DNA of 58,990 nucleotides. Source: Micromonospora sp. 15K316 (GTDB lineage: Bacteria; Actinomycetota; Actinomycetes; Mycobacteriales; Micromonosporaceae). A program made the translations under genes and the position numbers. The notes under the pieces are model-generated. The model was not told the DNA's origin. It saw only the letters and a list, made by a program, of their open reading frames with translations, and searched no databases. Shown one piece after another: positions 1 to 7,631 of the stretch (positions are counted from its first letter, which is position 1; the number at the start of each line of letters is the position of its first letter). The stretch spans positions 1 through 58,990 of the forward strand of contig NZ_SMKG01000017.1 in NCBI RefSeq assembly GCF_004348525.1, in the 5' to 3' direction.

Positions 1-966
1 CACCCGGCCCGTCCCCTTCGACGGGCAGGTGAAGAAGGCGAGGTTGCCGCCGCGCAGGCCGCGAAGCTCCATGGCGAAGTCCACCAGGGACAGCGACTTG
101 TCCACCGCCACCGCGCTCGCCGTGGCCTTGACGAAGGAGTTGAGCTTCCCGGGGTTCGCCAGGACACCGCCGGTGGCGGCCTTGTCCAGGATCGCCTTGA
201 TGACCTGCTGCTGGTGCCGGATGCGGGCGAAGTCGCCGTCGGCGAAGGCGTGCCGCTCGCGGGCGTAGTCGAGCGCCGCGGCGCCGTCCATGGTCTGCGG
301 ACCCTTGGCGAACGTCCGGCTACCGCTCAGCGAGTACTTCGTGGTGAAGCCCTTCTCGACATCGATCTCGATGCCACCCAGGGCGTCGACGATCTCCTTG
401 AACCCGGCGAAGTCGACCATCGCGACGTGGTCGATGCGGACGGCGGTGAACTTCTCCACCGTCTGCACCATCAGCGGGACACCGCCCCAGGCGTACGCCG
501 CGTTGATCTTCGCGTCGCGGCCGCCGTGCCCGTTCTTGGACTTCGGCACGGGCACCCAGGTGTCCCGTGGGATCGAGATGAGCTGCGCGCTCGACCGGTC
601 CTTCGGCAGGTGGGCCAGGATGATGGTGTCGCTGCGGGAGCCACCGGTGTTCTCCGGGTCGCGGGAGTCGCTGCCCAGGATCATGATGTTCATCGCGCCC
701 TTGGCCACCGGCTCGGGGCGTGACTCCACCGGTACGTCCTCGAACGCGTCGACCCGGCCGACGTCGGACTCCACGGAGCGCAGGTAGAGGCCGCCGGCGA
801 CCACCGCGCCGCCACCGAGCAGGAGGACCACCACCAGACTGATCAGGGCGATCCGCCGCCAGCGGCGCCGTCGGCGCGGCCGCTCCGAGCCGTCGGTCGG
901 TTCCGGAGCGTGGGTCACCACCGAGGGCTCCGCGCCGAGATCCGTGGTCTGTTCATGTCGAGGCAT
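1..966 (-). CDS. LytR-CpsA-Psr (LCP) family cell-wall protein, 3' end cut by window edge
   Basis: The ATG is at 966 and the reading frame stays open to base 1, giving 322 residues without a stop, so the C-terminus lies outside the window. Residues 1-38 are cytoplasmic and end in an Arg-rich run, one membrane helix spans about 39-62, and the LCP domain begins near residue 92. Visible LCP motifs are GSDSRD (98-103), RSDTIIL (111-117) and SIPRDTW (131-137); the Arg and Asp residues bind the polyprenyl pyrophosphate. LCP proteins transfer glycopolymers such as teichoic acids or arabinogalactan from lipid carriers to peptidoglycan at the outer face of the membrane. The family call is firm; the particular polymer cannot be read from sequence. 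Confidence 0.92.
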   Translation of the reverse strand, partial: MPRHEQTTDLGAEPSVVTHAPEPTDGSERPRRRRRWRRIALISLVVVLLLGGGAVVAGGLYLRSVESDVGRVDAFEDVPVESRPEPVAKGAMNIMILGSDSRDPENTGGSRSDTIILAHLPKDRSSAQLISIPRDTWVPVPKSKNGHGGRDAKINAAYAWGGVPLMVQTVEKFTAVRIDHVAMVDFAGFKEIVDALGGIEIDVEKGFTTKYSLSGSRTFAKGPQTMDGAAALDYARERHAFADGDFARIRHQQQVIKAILDKAATGGVLANPGKLNSFVKATASAVAVDKSLSLVDFAMELRGLRGGNLAFFTCPSKGTGRV

Positions 967-1198
967 GGCGCGATGCTACTGATTCAGGTAACGAGCCGTG
1001 CACCCTCGTCCGGCCATCGGGGTCAACCGGCCGGTCGGTTGCCGCTCACTCGATGAGCCCGTCTCCACCCCCGACCGTGCGGTGCGCGCGCGGCGTCGAC
1101 GCGCTCACGCACCGGCAGGCGGTGCGGCCGGTGGACGGGCCCGATCGGAAGCGCGCTTTCCCAGCCATCGATCAGCATCGCCTGGTATCAAGACAGCC

Positions 1199-2032
1199 GT
1201 GGATGCAACGAAGCTCCGACGGGCCATCGCCCGTACCCCGCTCGCCCCGGTCGCGGCCTTCCCCAAGCGGCTGGCCCGGGTCGCCCGCCACGACGCCAAG
1301 GTGCTGCGCACCTCGGCCCGCTGGCTCGTCACCTCCCGAGAGCACCACAACTACACGTACGAGCTGACCAAGCTCAGCCGCCACCACCTCGCCTGGTTCG
1401 TCGGCGTCGTCTGCGACCGGCCGGTCGCGCAGGTGCGCCGCTACTTCGCCGAGATCGAGTCCGACGACGCGCTGCGCCGACACATCGAGCGGGCCACGGC
1501 CACCGCCGCCCGGCGTGGCCTCGCCGACAGACACGTGCGCTACGCCCGCCGCATCGGCTGGTACGCGATGGTCCGCGCGACCCGCCCCGCGCACGTCGTG
1601 GAGACCGGGGTGGACAAGGGGCTGGGCAGCTGCGTCCTGGCCTCGGCCCTGCTGCGCAACGCCGCCGAGGGCCACCCGGGTCGGCTGACCTCGCTCGACA
1701 TCAACCCGGAGGCGGGCTACCTCGCCCGCACCGCGCCCTGGTCCGAAGTGGTCGACCTGGTGATCGGCGATTCGATCGCCTCGATCGCCGCGCTGGACCG
1801 GCCCGTCGACCTCTTCCTGCACGACAGCGACCACAGCCGCGCCCACGAGAAACGCGAGTTCGAGGAGGTGGAGGGGAGGCTCGCCCCCGGCGCGATCCTG
1901 CTCACCGACAACGTCACCAGCACCAACGTCCTCGCCGAGCACGCCGAACGCACCGGCCGCCGCTTCCTCGCCTACCGGGAGACGCCCGCCAACCACTGGT
2001 ACCCCGGGGACGGCATCGGCGTGGCATGGTAG
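1199..2032 (+). CDS. Class I SAM-dependent methyltransferase
   Basis: Using the GTG at 1199 the product is 277 residues; the open frame extends to 998, but the extra 67 residues are Arg/Ala/Gly-rich and look like read-through of GC-rich DNA. The Rossmann fold begins near residue 132 with ETGVDKGLG, a variant of the glycine-rich SAM loop. LTSLDINP (163-170) supplies the acidic residue for the ribose, and DLFLHDSDHS and the later LLTDN segment match the Methyltransf_24 type used on small molecules or sugars. The first ~120 residues are helical and basic. The substrate is unknown. It stands alone, ending 4 bp before the MOSC gene, so the two may be co-transcribed. No strong ribosome binding site precedes 1199, so the start is tentative. 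Confidence 0.75.
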   Translation: MDATKLRRAIARTPLAPVAAFPKRLARVARHDAKVLRTSARWLVTSREHHNYTYELTKLSRHHLAWFVGVVCDRPVAQVRRYFAEIESDDALRRHIERATATAARRGLADRHVRYARRIGWYAMVRATRPAHVVETGVDKGLGSCVLASALLRNAAEGHPGRLTSLDINPEAGYLARTAPWSEVVDLVIGDSIASIAALDRPVDLFLHDSDHSRAHEKREFEEVEGRLAPGAILLTDNVTSTNVLAEHAERTGRRFLAYRETPANHWYPGDGIGVAW

Positions 2033-2036
2033 GCGG

Positions 2037-2858
2037 ATGCGCCTGAGCGCCATCCACACCTACCCGGTCAAGGGCTGCCACCGGCTCGACCACGACGGCA
2101 CGCAGGTGCAGCCGTGGGGGCTGGCCGGTGACCGGCGCTGGATGGTGGTGGACGCCGACGGCGTCGGCGTCACCCAGCGGGAGACCGAGCGCCTGGTCGG
2201 GTTGCACGCCACGCTCCGTGACGGCGCACTGCTGCTGCGGGCGGACGGGCGACCCGACCTGGCGGTGCCCGAGCCGGCCGGCGGCGAGCCCCTGCCCGTG
2301 CGTACGTTCCGCAGCCGGAAACTGCCCGTGCCGGCGCTGCCCGCCGGGCCGGCCGCGGACGACTGGCTCGGTGCCCTGCTCGGCCGCCCCGTGCGGCTGG
2401 TCTTCCTGGCCCGGCCCACCCGGCACCTCGCCGCCGACGCCCGGGGGCACGACACCGGTGACCAGGTCAGCTTCGCCGACGCCTACCCGCTGCTGCTGGC
2501 CAACGTCGCCTCGCTGACCGCGCTCAACGACTGGCTCGCCGAGGCCGGCGAGGAGCCGGTGCCGATGAGCCGCTTCCGGCCCAACCTGGTCGTCGACGGC
2601 GCACCGGCCTGGGCCGAGGACGACTGGGAGGGCCGCCCGCTGCGCATCGGCGAGGTGACGTTCCGCGCCGCCGGGCCGTGCGACCGGTGCGTGGTGACGA
2701 CCATCGACCAGGAGACCGGGGTACGCGGCCGCGAGCCGCTGCGCACGCTCGGCCGGCACCGCAACGTGCGGCAGAAGCTCCTCTTCGGACTGCACCTCGT
2801 CCCCACCGGAACCGGCCCGCTGGCCGTCGGCGCGCCGCTGACGCTGCTGGACGGCTGA
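2037..2858 (+). CDS. MOSC domain protein (YcbX-like)
   Basis: This 273-residue protein has an N-terminal MOSC beta-barrel region (about 1-110, beginning IHTYPVKGCHR) followed by the MOSC domain (about 115-270). MOSC proteins bind the molybdenum cofactor sulfur or act as N-hydroxylated-compound reductase components, like E. coli YcbX. Unlike YcbX there is no C-terminal 2Fe-2S ferredoxin domain, so an electron partner must be separate. The CDRC motif at about residues 218-221 lies where the cofactor-ligating Cys of the family occurs, and SRFRPN is the family's conserved Arg segment. It starts 4 bp after the methyltransferase stop. Family assignment is secure; the substrate is inferred only. Confidence 0.88.
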   Translation: MRLSAIHTYPVKGCHRLDHDGTQVQPWGLAGDRRWMVVDADGVGVTQRETERLVGLHATLRDGALLLRADGRPDLAVPEPAGGEPLPVRTFRSRKLPVPALPAGPAADDWLGALLGRPVRLVFLARPTRHLAADARGHDTGDQVSFADAYPLLLANVASLTALNDWLAEAGEEPVPMSRFRPNLVVDGAPAWAEDDWEGRPLRIGEVTFRAAGPCDRCVVTTIDQETGVRGREPLRTLGRHRNVRQKLLFGLHLVPTGTGPLAVGAPLTLLDG

Positions 2859-2888
2859 CGGGCGCCGCCGCCGGCAGCCCGAGACGAC

Positions 2889-3266
2889 TCAGGCCGGGCC
2901 GATGTGCGCCGCGAGGAGCCGCCAGTCGCCCTCGCCGTCGTAGACCCACGTCCGCGTGTACCGCAGCCGAGCCTCGAACGGCGAACCCCCGAACCTGCCC
3001 GCCACCCGCCCGACGAAGAACGTCACCCCGGTGAAACCCTCGACGAGCAGCTCCACCTGCTCCTCGACGAGCTCGTCGATCACCGACGTGCCGCTGTGGT
3101 GGGCGACGAGGTCGTCCTGCTTCGTGAACCTGCCGCCGTCCGGGCCGATGGCGATCAGGTGGTCGTCGAGCAGCTCGTCGAGCGCGACGACGTCCCCGGC
3201 CCGCTGCGCGGCCTGAAGTCGGCGCTCCGCGTCCAGCAGGGCCGCCTCGAGTTCGCTGTCCGGCAC
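2889..3266 (-). CDS. NTF2-like / DUF4440 family protein
   Basis: The product has 125 residues, typical for a single NTF2-like cone-shaped fold. It begins with an amphipathic helix (LEAALLDAERRLQAAQRAGD), followed by DELLDDHLIAIGPDGG and strands ending in WRLLAAHIGPA, which is the usual DUF4440 ending. Such proteins are small-molecule binders, isomerase-like enzymes or immunity-like domains; no catalytic residue can be assigned. The GTG start at 3266 is supported by a perfect AGGAGG at 3275-3280, seven bases upstream. It is convergent with the MOSC gene, with 30 bp between stops. Confidence 0.8.
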   Translation of the reverse strand: MPDSELEAALLDAERRLQAAQRAGDVVALDELLDDHLIAIGPDGGRFTKQDDLVAHHSGTSVIDELVEEQVELLVEGFTGVTFFVGRVAGRFGGSPFEARLRYTRTWVYDGEGDWRLLAAHIGPA

Positions 3267-3347
3267 GGTGTCGCCCTCCTGACCTGCCCTCCGCCGACGT
3301 CCGGCGGGTCTGATTGTGGCAGGAGGCGGGTGGTCGGCGGGGCGGAT

Positions 3348-3890
3348 CTACCGTCCGGCGTCCGACGCGGCGGCCGACAGGTCGAGCCACATGAGGACCT
3401 CGTCCCGGTCGTCGCCGGGCGCCACCCGCAGCGCCCGGGGCAGCCGGCCGATCTCCCGGTAGCCGAGCCGCCCGTAGAAGCGGTCGAGCCCGAGCCCGTC
3501 CCGCAGGGTCACGTGCAGCGCCTCGAAGCCCAGCGCCCGGCCGATCCGCTCGGCCTCCCGCATCAGCTCCGAGCCGTACCCCTTGCCCTGGGTGTCGGGG
3601 TGGACCATCACCCGCTTCAGCACACACCAGTGCGCCTTGAGCGCGAACCGGTTGTCGGTGAAGATCAGGGCGGCGACGAGCCGCTCACCCTCGTACCCGA
3701 GCAGCAGCCGGTCCGGCCCGTCGCTGATCCCGGCGAAGGTCGGGTCGGCGAGGGCGCGTACGTCGGCGGCGGTCACCGGCGGCACGAAGCCGACCGCCCC
3801 GCCGGCGTTGCTGACGTCCGCCCAGAGCAGCACGATCTGTTCGCGCAGCTCAGGCGTCAGCTCGGGGTTGAGGACGAAGCGCAGGCTCAC
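3348..3890 (-). CDS. GNAT family N-acetyltransferase
   Basis: A GTG near 3890 gives 180 residues. The open frame runs further upstream to 3998, but that extension overlaps the tRNA-Leu gene and has no family similarity, so the shorter start is preferred. The GNAT core is visible as strand beta4 RVMVHPDTQG followed by the acetyl-CoA pyrophosphate loop QGKGYGSELM, and then LDRFYGRLGYREIGRLPR, the usual C-terminal helix-strand. The enzyme should transfer an acetyl group from acetyl-CoA to an amine; the acceptor is not predictable. It lies directly downstream of tRNA-Leu on the same strand. Confidence 0.83.
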   Translation of the reverse strand: MSLRFVLNPELTPELREQIVLLWADVSNAGGAVGFVPPVTAADVRALADPTFAGISDGPDRLLLGYEGERLVAALIFTDNRFALKAHWCVLKRVMVHPDTQGKGYGSELMREAERIGRALGFEALHVTLRDGLGLDRFYGRLGYREIGRLPRALRVAPGDDRDEVLMWLDLSAAASDAGR

Positions 3891-3957
3891 ACCAGCAATC
3901 CTCACCGGCCGACGTGCCGGGTGCCTCGCCTTCGTGATCATCGCGACATCGTTCGAG

Positions 3958-4040
3958 TGCGGGAGGGGGGTTTCGAACCCCCACGTCCTCTCGGACACAG
4001 GCTCCTAAGGCCTGCGCGTCTGCCGTTCCGCCACTCCCGC
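3958..4040 (-). tRNA. tRNA-Leu (anticodon UAG)
   Basis: Read on the minus strand, the 7-bp acceptor stem GCGGGAG/CTCCCGC closes the molecule. The anticodon stem CAGGC/GCCTG holds loop CTTAGGA with anticodon TAG. There is a long variable arm (TGTCCGAGAGGACG), as expected for a class II leucine tRNA, and a T-arm GGGGGTTCGAAACCCCC. The length is 83 nt and CCA is not encoded. Confidence 0.96.
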
Positions 4041-4275
4041 CGACGCGCTGAGTCTAGTGCGTCGCGCTGCGACGGTGCGCAGTCCCGCCCGCCGTAGCGG
4101 ATTCGACACGTGATCACGCGCTCGCCTGCGGTGGCGTCTCTGATGAGGTCGGCGAGCTTACGCGGGCCGAGCTCCGGGTTCGCGAGGGCGTGACGCACGA
4201 CGACGTCGTCGAAGGATGGGCGACGGCTCGGCTCAGCGGTGGGTGCCACGGTGCCGAGAGCGGCGAGCCGCGCTC
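4041..4275 (-). other. Gene-free stretch with a possible decayed transposase-like segment
   Basis: No credible gene fills the 278 bp between tRNA-Leu and bcp. On the minus strand one frame stays open from 4291 into the tRNA. It contains a short helix-turn-helix-like phrase (ANPELGPRKLADLI) reminiscent of the N-terminal region of IS481/IS3-type transposases. The frame runs into the tRNA, which argues it is not expressed. By eye the base composition is somewhat less GC-rich than nearby genes. A relic of an element next to a tRNA is possible but weakly supported. Confidence 0.25.
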
Positions 4276-4311
4276 GTATCGGACCACTCACGCGAGGTAG
4301 TGGCCCGATAC
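4276..4311 (-). terminator. Stem-loop terminator of bcp
   Basis: A 13-bp stem (4276-4288 with 4299-4311) encloses a 10-nt loop and lies 8 bp past the bcp stop. The single non-Watson-Crick position becomes a U-G pair in the minus-strand transcript, so the hairpin is fully paired in that RNA but not in the opposite one. No T-tract follows, as is common in high-GC actinomycetes. Confidence 0.7.
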
Positions 4312-4318
4312 GACATGT

Positions 4319-4792
4319 TCAGTCGAGGCCGAGGTCGCGGCGGAGCTTGGCGACGTGCCCGGTGGCCTTGACGTTGTAGAGCGCCCGCTCGATCTTCCCG
4401 TCGGGGTCGATGACGAAGGTGGAGCGGATCACGCCGGTCACGGTCTTGCCGTAGAGCTGCTTCTCGCCGTACGCGCCGTAGGCGGTCAGCACGCTCTTGT
4501 CGGTGTCGGCGACGAGCGGGAAGGTGATCGCGTCCCGCTCGCGGAACTTCGCCAGCTTCTCCGGCTTGTCCGGCGAGATGCCGACCACCTCGTAGCCGGC
4601 GGCCTGCAGGGAGGCGAGCGAGTCGCGGAAGTCACAGGCCTGCTTGGTGCAGCCGGGGGTCATCGCCGCCGGGTAGGCGTAGAGGATCACCCGGCGACCG
4701 CGGAGGTCGGCCAGGGAGAGCGTGTCGCCGGTGTCGGTGGGCAGGGTGAACTCGGGTGCCGGGTCACCGGGGGAGAGGCGGGAAGCGGTCAT
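4319..4792 (-). CDS. bcp: Thioredoxin-dependent thiol peroxidase (peroxiredoxin Q/Bcp)
   Basis: The 157-residue product has the size of Bcp/PrxQ. The motif MTPGCTKQACDFRD contains the peroxidatic Cys48 and resolving Cys53 spaced four residues apart, the hallmark of the atypical 2-Cys Bcp subgroup, with the active-site Thr45 and Arg55. It reduces hydrogen peroxide and organic hydroperoxides in the cytoplasm, recycled by thioredoxin. The N-terminus LSPGDPAPEFTLP and C-terminal ATGHVAKLRRDLGLD fit the family at full length. It is a single-gene unit: a hairpin follows the stop, and the neighbouring rightward gene is divergent across 160 bp. Confidence 0.95.
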   Translation of the reverse strand: MTASRLSPGDPAPEFTLPTDTGDTLSLADLRGRRVILYAYPAAMTPGCTKQACDFRDSLASLQAAGYEVVGISPDKPEKLAKFRERDAITFPLVADTDKSVLTAYGAYGEKQLYGKTVTGVIRSTFVIDPDGKIERALYNVKATGHVAKLRRDLGLD

Positions 4793-4869
4793 TGCCCGAC
4801 CCTACCGCTGGTGGTGGCGGCCGGGTCGGCGCCGGCACGCGGCGCTCTGTTGATCAACACCGAGGCTTA

Positions 4870-4909
4870 ATGCCAGCTCTTTGCAAGAGAAAGGTTCGGG
4901 AAATAGGCT
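4870..4909 (+). promoter_or_regulatory. Promoter of the cbiM operon with possible Nur-like box
   Basis: TTGCAA at 4881-4886 and TAGGCT at 4904-4909 are separated by exactly 17 bp, a good match to the actinobacterial vegetative promoter. The -35 hexamer is also the right half of ATGCCA-N5-TTGCAA (4870-4886). That resembles the tTGCaa-N5-ttGCAA box reported for the nickel-responsive Fur-family regulator Nur of Streptomyces, with two left-half mismatches. No cobalamin riboswitch (B12 box) is visible in the leader. Confidence 0.5.
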
Positions 4910-4953
4910 GATCCAGCCGGCGAGGACGGGCCCGCCGACACGTGGGAGGTCGC

Positions 4954-5670
4954 GTGGAAACCCTGGCGATGCACATCTCGAACGGGATCATCAACGGTCC
5001 CGTGGCCGCGATATTCGCGGCACTCGCGCTGGCGACCCTGACCGTCTGCGTGCTGCGCGGGCGGCGGGACCTCGACGACCGCCTCGCCCCGATGGCCGGG
5101 CTGGTCGCCGCGTTCATCTTCGCCGTGCAGATGCTCAACTTCCCGATCTTCACCGCCGGCGTCAGCGGCCACCTGCTCGGCGGCGCGCTCGCCGCGATGC
5201 TGGTCGGCCCGTGGGTGGGTGCGCTCTGCGTGGCAGTGGTGCTGGTCGTGCAGGCGCTGGTCTTCGGTGACGGCGGGGTGGCGATGCTCGGTCTGAACAT
5301 CACCAACATGGCGCTCATCGGCACCGCCGCCGGGTACCTGCTCATCGCGCTGCTGCTGCGGGTGCTGCCCCGCACGCCGGCCGGCCTGGCGGTGACCGCC
5401 TTCGTCTCCGCCCTGGTGAGCGTGGTGGTCGCGTCCCAGGGCTTCGTCCTGGAGTACTGGCTGGGCGGCACCACCGATCTCGGCAGCAACCTGGCGGGCC
5501 TGGCCGGCACGATGGCCGGCGCGCACCTGTTCATCGGCATCGGCGAGGGCCTGATCACCGCGACCACGGTGGTCACCGTCGCCAAGGTCCGTCCCGACCT
5601 CGTCTACGCGCTGCGCGGGCTGCGCCCCGCCGCCGCGCCCACCGTCCCGGCCGTCGGAGGTGTCCGGTGA
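4954..5670 (+). CDS. cbiM: ECF transporter substrate-capture component CbiM
   Basis: CbiM is the membrane protein that captures Co2+ (or Ni2+) in group-I ECF importers. The signature MHISNGIINGP follows the start; the N-terminal His-containing turn coordinates the metal. Six to seven hydrophobic segments fill the remaining ~225 residues, including MLNFPIFTAGVSGHLLGG, a conserved CbiM segment. The GTG at 4954 has a GGAGG (4945-4949) only 4 bp away. The ATG at 4969, directly before HIS, would match the family's usual N-terminus but leaves the ribosome site far away. It is the first gene of a four-gene operon and overlaps the next by GTGA. Metal choice between cobalt and nickel cannot be settled from the protein alone. 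Confidence 0.9.
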   Translation: METLAMHISNGIINGPVAAIFAALALATLTVCVLRGRRDLDDRLAPMAGLVAAFIFAVQMLNFPIFTAGVSGHLLGGALAAMLVGPWVGALCVAVVLVVQALVFGDGGVAMLGLNITNMALIGTAAGYLLIALLLRVLPRTPAGLAVTAFVSALVSVVVASQGFVLEYWLGGTTDLGSNLAGLAGTMAGAHLFIGIGEGLITATTVVTVAKVRPDLVYALRGLRPAAAPTVPAVGGVR

Positions 5671-6086
5671 GCAAGCGCCCCTGGGTCTTCATCGTCGGCG
5701 GCCTGCTGGTCGCCCTGGTACTGGCCGGCGTGGTCAGCAACTACGCCTCCTCCCACCCGGACGGGCTGGACTCGTCACTGCTCAAGGGCTGCACCGTCGA
5801 CGCCGACGACAACATCGTCGGCGGCAGCTGCCCGGCCCAGCAGGCCAAGGATCACGAGCTGGCCGACAGCCCGCTGGCCGACTACGGCGTACGCGGCGTG
5901 GATAACGCCTTCCTCTCCACGGGCCTCTCCGGGGTGCTCGGCGTACTGCTGACCTTCGCCATCGGCGGCGGCGCCTTCTGGCTGCTGCGCCGACGCTCGT
6001 CCGGTGCCACGCCGGAGACCGACGGGGAGCCCGGCAGCGAGGCGACCGTCGAGGGCGCGGCGTCGACGCCAGCCGGCCGGAGCTGA
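5667..6086 (+). CDS. PDGLE-domain protein, CbiN-like component
   Basis: This 139-residue protein replaces the small CbiN subunit found in many CbiMNQO systems. An N-terminal membrane helix (7-25) leads to an outside segment carrying SSHPDGLDSSLLKG, the PDGLE motif. A second helix at about 95-115 precedes a short acidic, low-complexity tail. PDGLE proteins stabilise or open CbiM for metal entry. The GTG at 5667 overlaps the cbiM stop by 4 bp and has GGAGG at 5656-5660. The segment between the helices contains two Cys residues that could form a disulfide outside the membrane. Confidence 0.87.
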   Translation: MSKRPWVFIVGGLLVALVLAGVVSNYASSHPDGLDSSLLKGCTVDADDNIVGGSCPAQQAKDHELADSPLADYGVRGVDNAFLSTGLSGVLGVLLTFAIGGGAFWLLRRRSSGATPETDGEPGSEATVEGAASTPAGRS

Positions 6087-6090
6087 CGCG

Positions 6091-6861
6091 GTGGGGGCCG
6101 GTCACTCGCATGTGCTGTACCGCGAGAGCTCCTCGCCGGTGCACCGGCTTCCGCCCGAGGTCAAGATCGTGGCGATGGTGGTCTTCACCATCGCGGTGGT
6201 GGCCACCCCGCGCGAGGCGTTCTGGGCCTTCGGCGGGTACGCCCTGCTGGTGGCGGCGGTCGCGGCACTGGCCCGGGTCGGCCCGCGTTGGCTGCTCGGC
6301 CGGGCCCTGATCGAGCTGCCGTTCGTGCTCTTCGCGATCGCGCTGCCGTTCCTCGGGGCGGGCGAACGGATCACCGTCGCCGGGTTGCACCTCTCGGTGG
6401 ACGGCCTCTACGGCAGCTGGAACATCCTGGCGAAGGGCACCCTCGGCGTCCTCGCGTCGCTGCTGCTCGCCGCGACCACCACCACCCGGGACCTGATCCT
6501 CGGCCTGGACCGGCTGCGCTGCCCGCAGCTGCTCACCCAGATCGCCAGCTTCATGCTGCGCTACCTCGACGTGCTGGTCGGCGAGGCACGGCGGATGCGG
6601 GTGGCCCGGATCTCCCGGGGCGACGACCCGCGCTTCCTCTGGCAGCTGCGCGGCTTCGCCGCCGGCATCGGCGCGCTCTTCCTGCGCGCGTTCGAGCGGG
6701 GCGAGCGGGTGTACCTGGCGATGCTCTCCCGCGGCTACTCGGGCCGGATGCCGGCGGTCTGGCAGGGGGCGGGCGCGGCCACCGCCGGGCAGTGGCTCGT
6801 CGCGGCCACCGTGCCGGTGCTCGCGGCCTCGATCGCGGCCACCGCCCTGGTGCTGGGATGA
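6091..6861 (+). CDS. cbiQ: ECF transporter T component CbiQ
   Basis: The GTG at 6091, four bases after the previous stop, gives 256 residues. CbiQ is the transmembrane coupling subunit that links CbiM to the ATPase. The protein has about five hydrophobic helices. The cytoplasmic coupling helices with the family's Arg signatures are visible as GEARRMRVARISRG and FERGERVYLAMLSRGYSG, the latter being the classic ERxxRxxxAxxxRG pattern that docks on CbiO. It overlaps cbiO by ATGA. Full length for the family. Confidence 0.93.
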   Translation: MGAGHSHVLYRESSSPVHRLPPEVKIVAMVVFTIAVVATPREAFWAFGGYALLVAAVAALARVGPRWLLGRALIELPFVLFAIALPFLGAGERITVAGLHLSVDGLYGSWNILAKGTLGVLASLLLAATTTTRDLILGLDRLRCPQLLTQIASFMLRYLDVLVGEARRMRVARISRGDDPRFLWQLRGFAAGIGALFLRAFERGERVYLAMLSRGYSGRMPAVWQGAGAATAGQWLVAATVPVLAASIAATALVLG

Positions 6862-7631
6862 TGGGCGCCGTGCAGCCGACACCCGCCAGCCTGGACGTCC
6901 ACGGCGTCCGCTACGCGTACCCCGACGGGCACGTGGCCCTGCACGGGGTGGACCTCACCGTGCCGCGCGGCGAGCGGGTGGCCCTGCTCGGCCCGAACGG
7001 CGCCGGCAAGACCACGCTCGTGCTGCACCTGAACGGCATCCTCACCCCGACCGAGGGGAGCGTGAGCGTCGGCGGGCTGACCGTGACGCCGGACCGGGCG
7101 ACCCTCGCCGAGGTGCGGCGTCGGGTCGGCATCGTCTTCCAGGACCCGGACGACCAGCTCTTCCTGCCCACCGTCGCCGAGGATGTGGCGTTCGGCCCGG
7201 CGAACCTGGGGCTGCGGGGGGCGGAGCTGGCCGCGCGGGTCGACGAGGCGCTCGCCGCGGTCGGCATGTCCGAGCATCGGGACCGCGCGCCGCACCACCT
7301 CTCGTTCGGGCAGCGCCGTCGGGTGGCGGTGGCCACCGTGCTCGCCATGCGCCCGGAGATCCTGGTGCTCGACGAGCCGTCGTCGAACCTCGACCCGGCG
7401 GCCCGGCGGGAGCTGGCCGAGATCCTCCGCGCGCTGCCGGTGACGATGCTCATGGTCACCCACGACCTGCCGTACGCCGCCGAGCTCTGCGATCGGGCGG
7501 TGATCCTCGACGGTGGGCGGATCGTCGCCGACGCCCCCACCGCCGACCTGCTCGCCGACGCCGACCGGCTGGCGCGGCACCGCCTGGAGCTGCCCTACGG
7601 CTTCGACCCGCGGGCGGCCGCCCGCTCCTGA
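6858..7631 (+). CDS. cbiO: ECF transporter ATPase CbiO
   Basis: This 257-residue ABC ATPase powers the metal importer. Walker A is GPNGAGKTT, the Q-loop lies in IVFQDPDDQLF, and the signature is LSFGQ instead of the usual LSGGQ. Walker B is ILVLDEPSS, and the switch His is in MVTHD. The DPDDQLF sequence after the Q-loop is typical of ECF A-components. The ATG at 6858 overlaps the cbiQ stop; a second in-frame ATG follows at 6861. Its last 37 bp overlap the 3' end of the convergent gene at 7595, so the two transcripts are antisense to each other there. Confidence 0.94.
   Translation: MMGAVQPTPASLDVHGVRYAYPDGHVALHGVDLTVPRGERVALLGPNGAGKTTLVLHLNGILTPTEGSVSVGGLTVTPDRATLAEVRRRVGIVFQDPDDQLFLPTVAEDVAFGPANLGLRGAELAARVDEALAAVGMSEHRDRAPHHLSFGQRRRVAVATVLAMRPEILVLDEPSSNLDPAARRELAEILRALPVTMLMVTHDLPYAAELCDRAVILDGGRIVADAPTADLLADADRLARHRLELPYGFDPRAAARS

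Noticed and set aside
998..1198. An N-terminal extension of the methyltransferase (67 residues)
   Set aside because: It is Arg/Ala/Gly-rich with no family similarity and no ribosome site; the GTG at 1199 is the more reasonable start.
3891..3998. An upstream extension of the GNAT protein across the tRNA-Leu gene
   Set aside because: It would overlap an intact tRNA and encodes no recognisable GNAT sequence; the shorter GTG start is used.
4793..4953. A cobalamin riboswitch before the cbiM operon
   Set aside because: No B12 box or expected conserved segments are present in the leader; a simple promoter explains the region.
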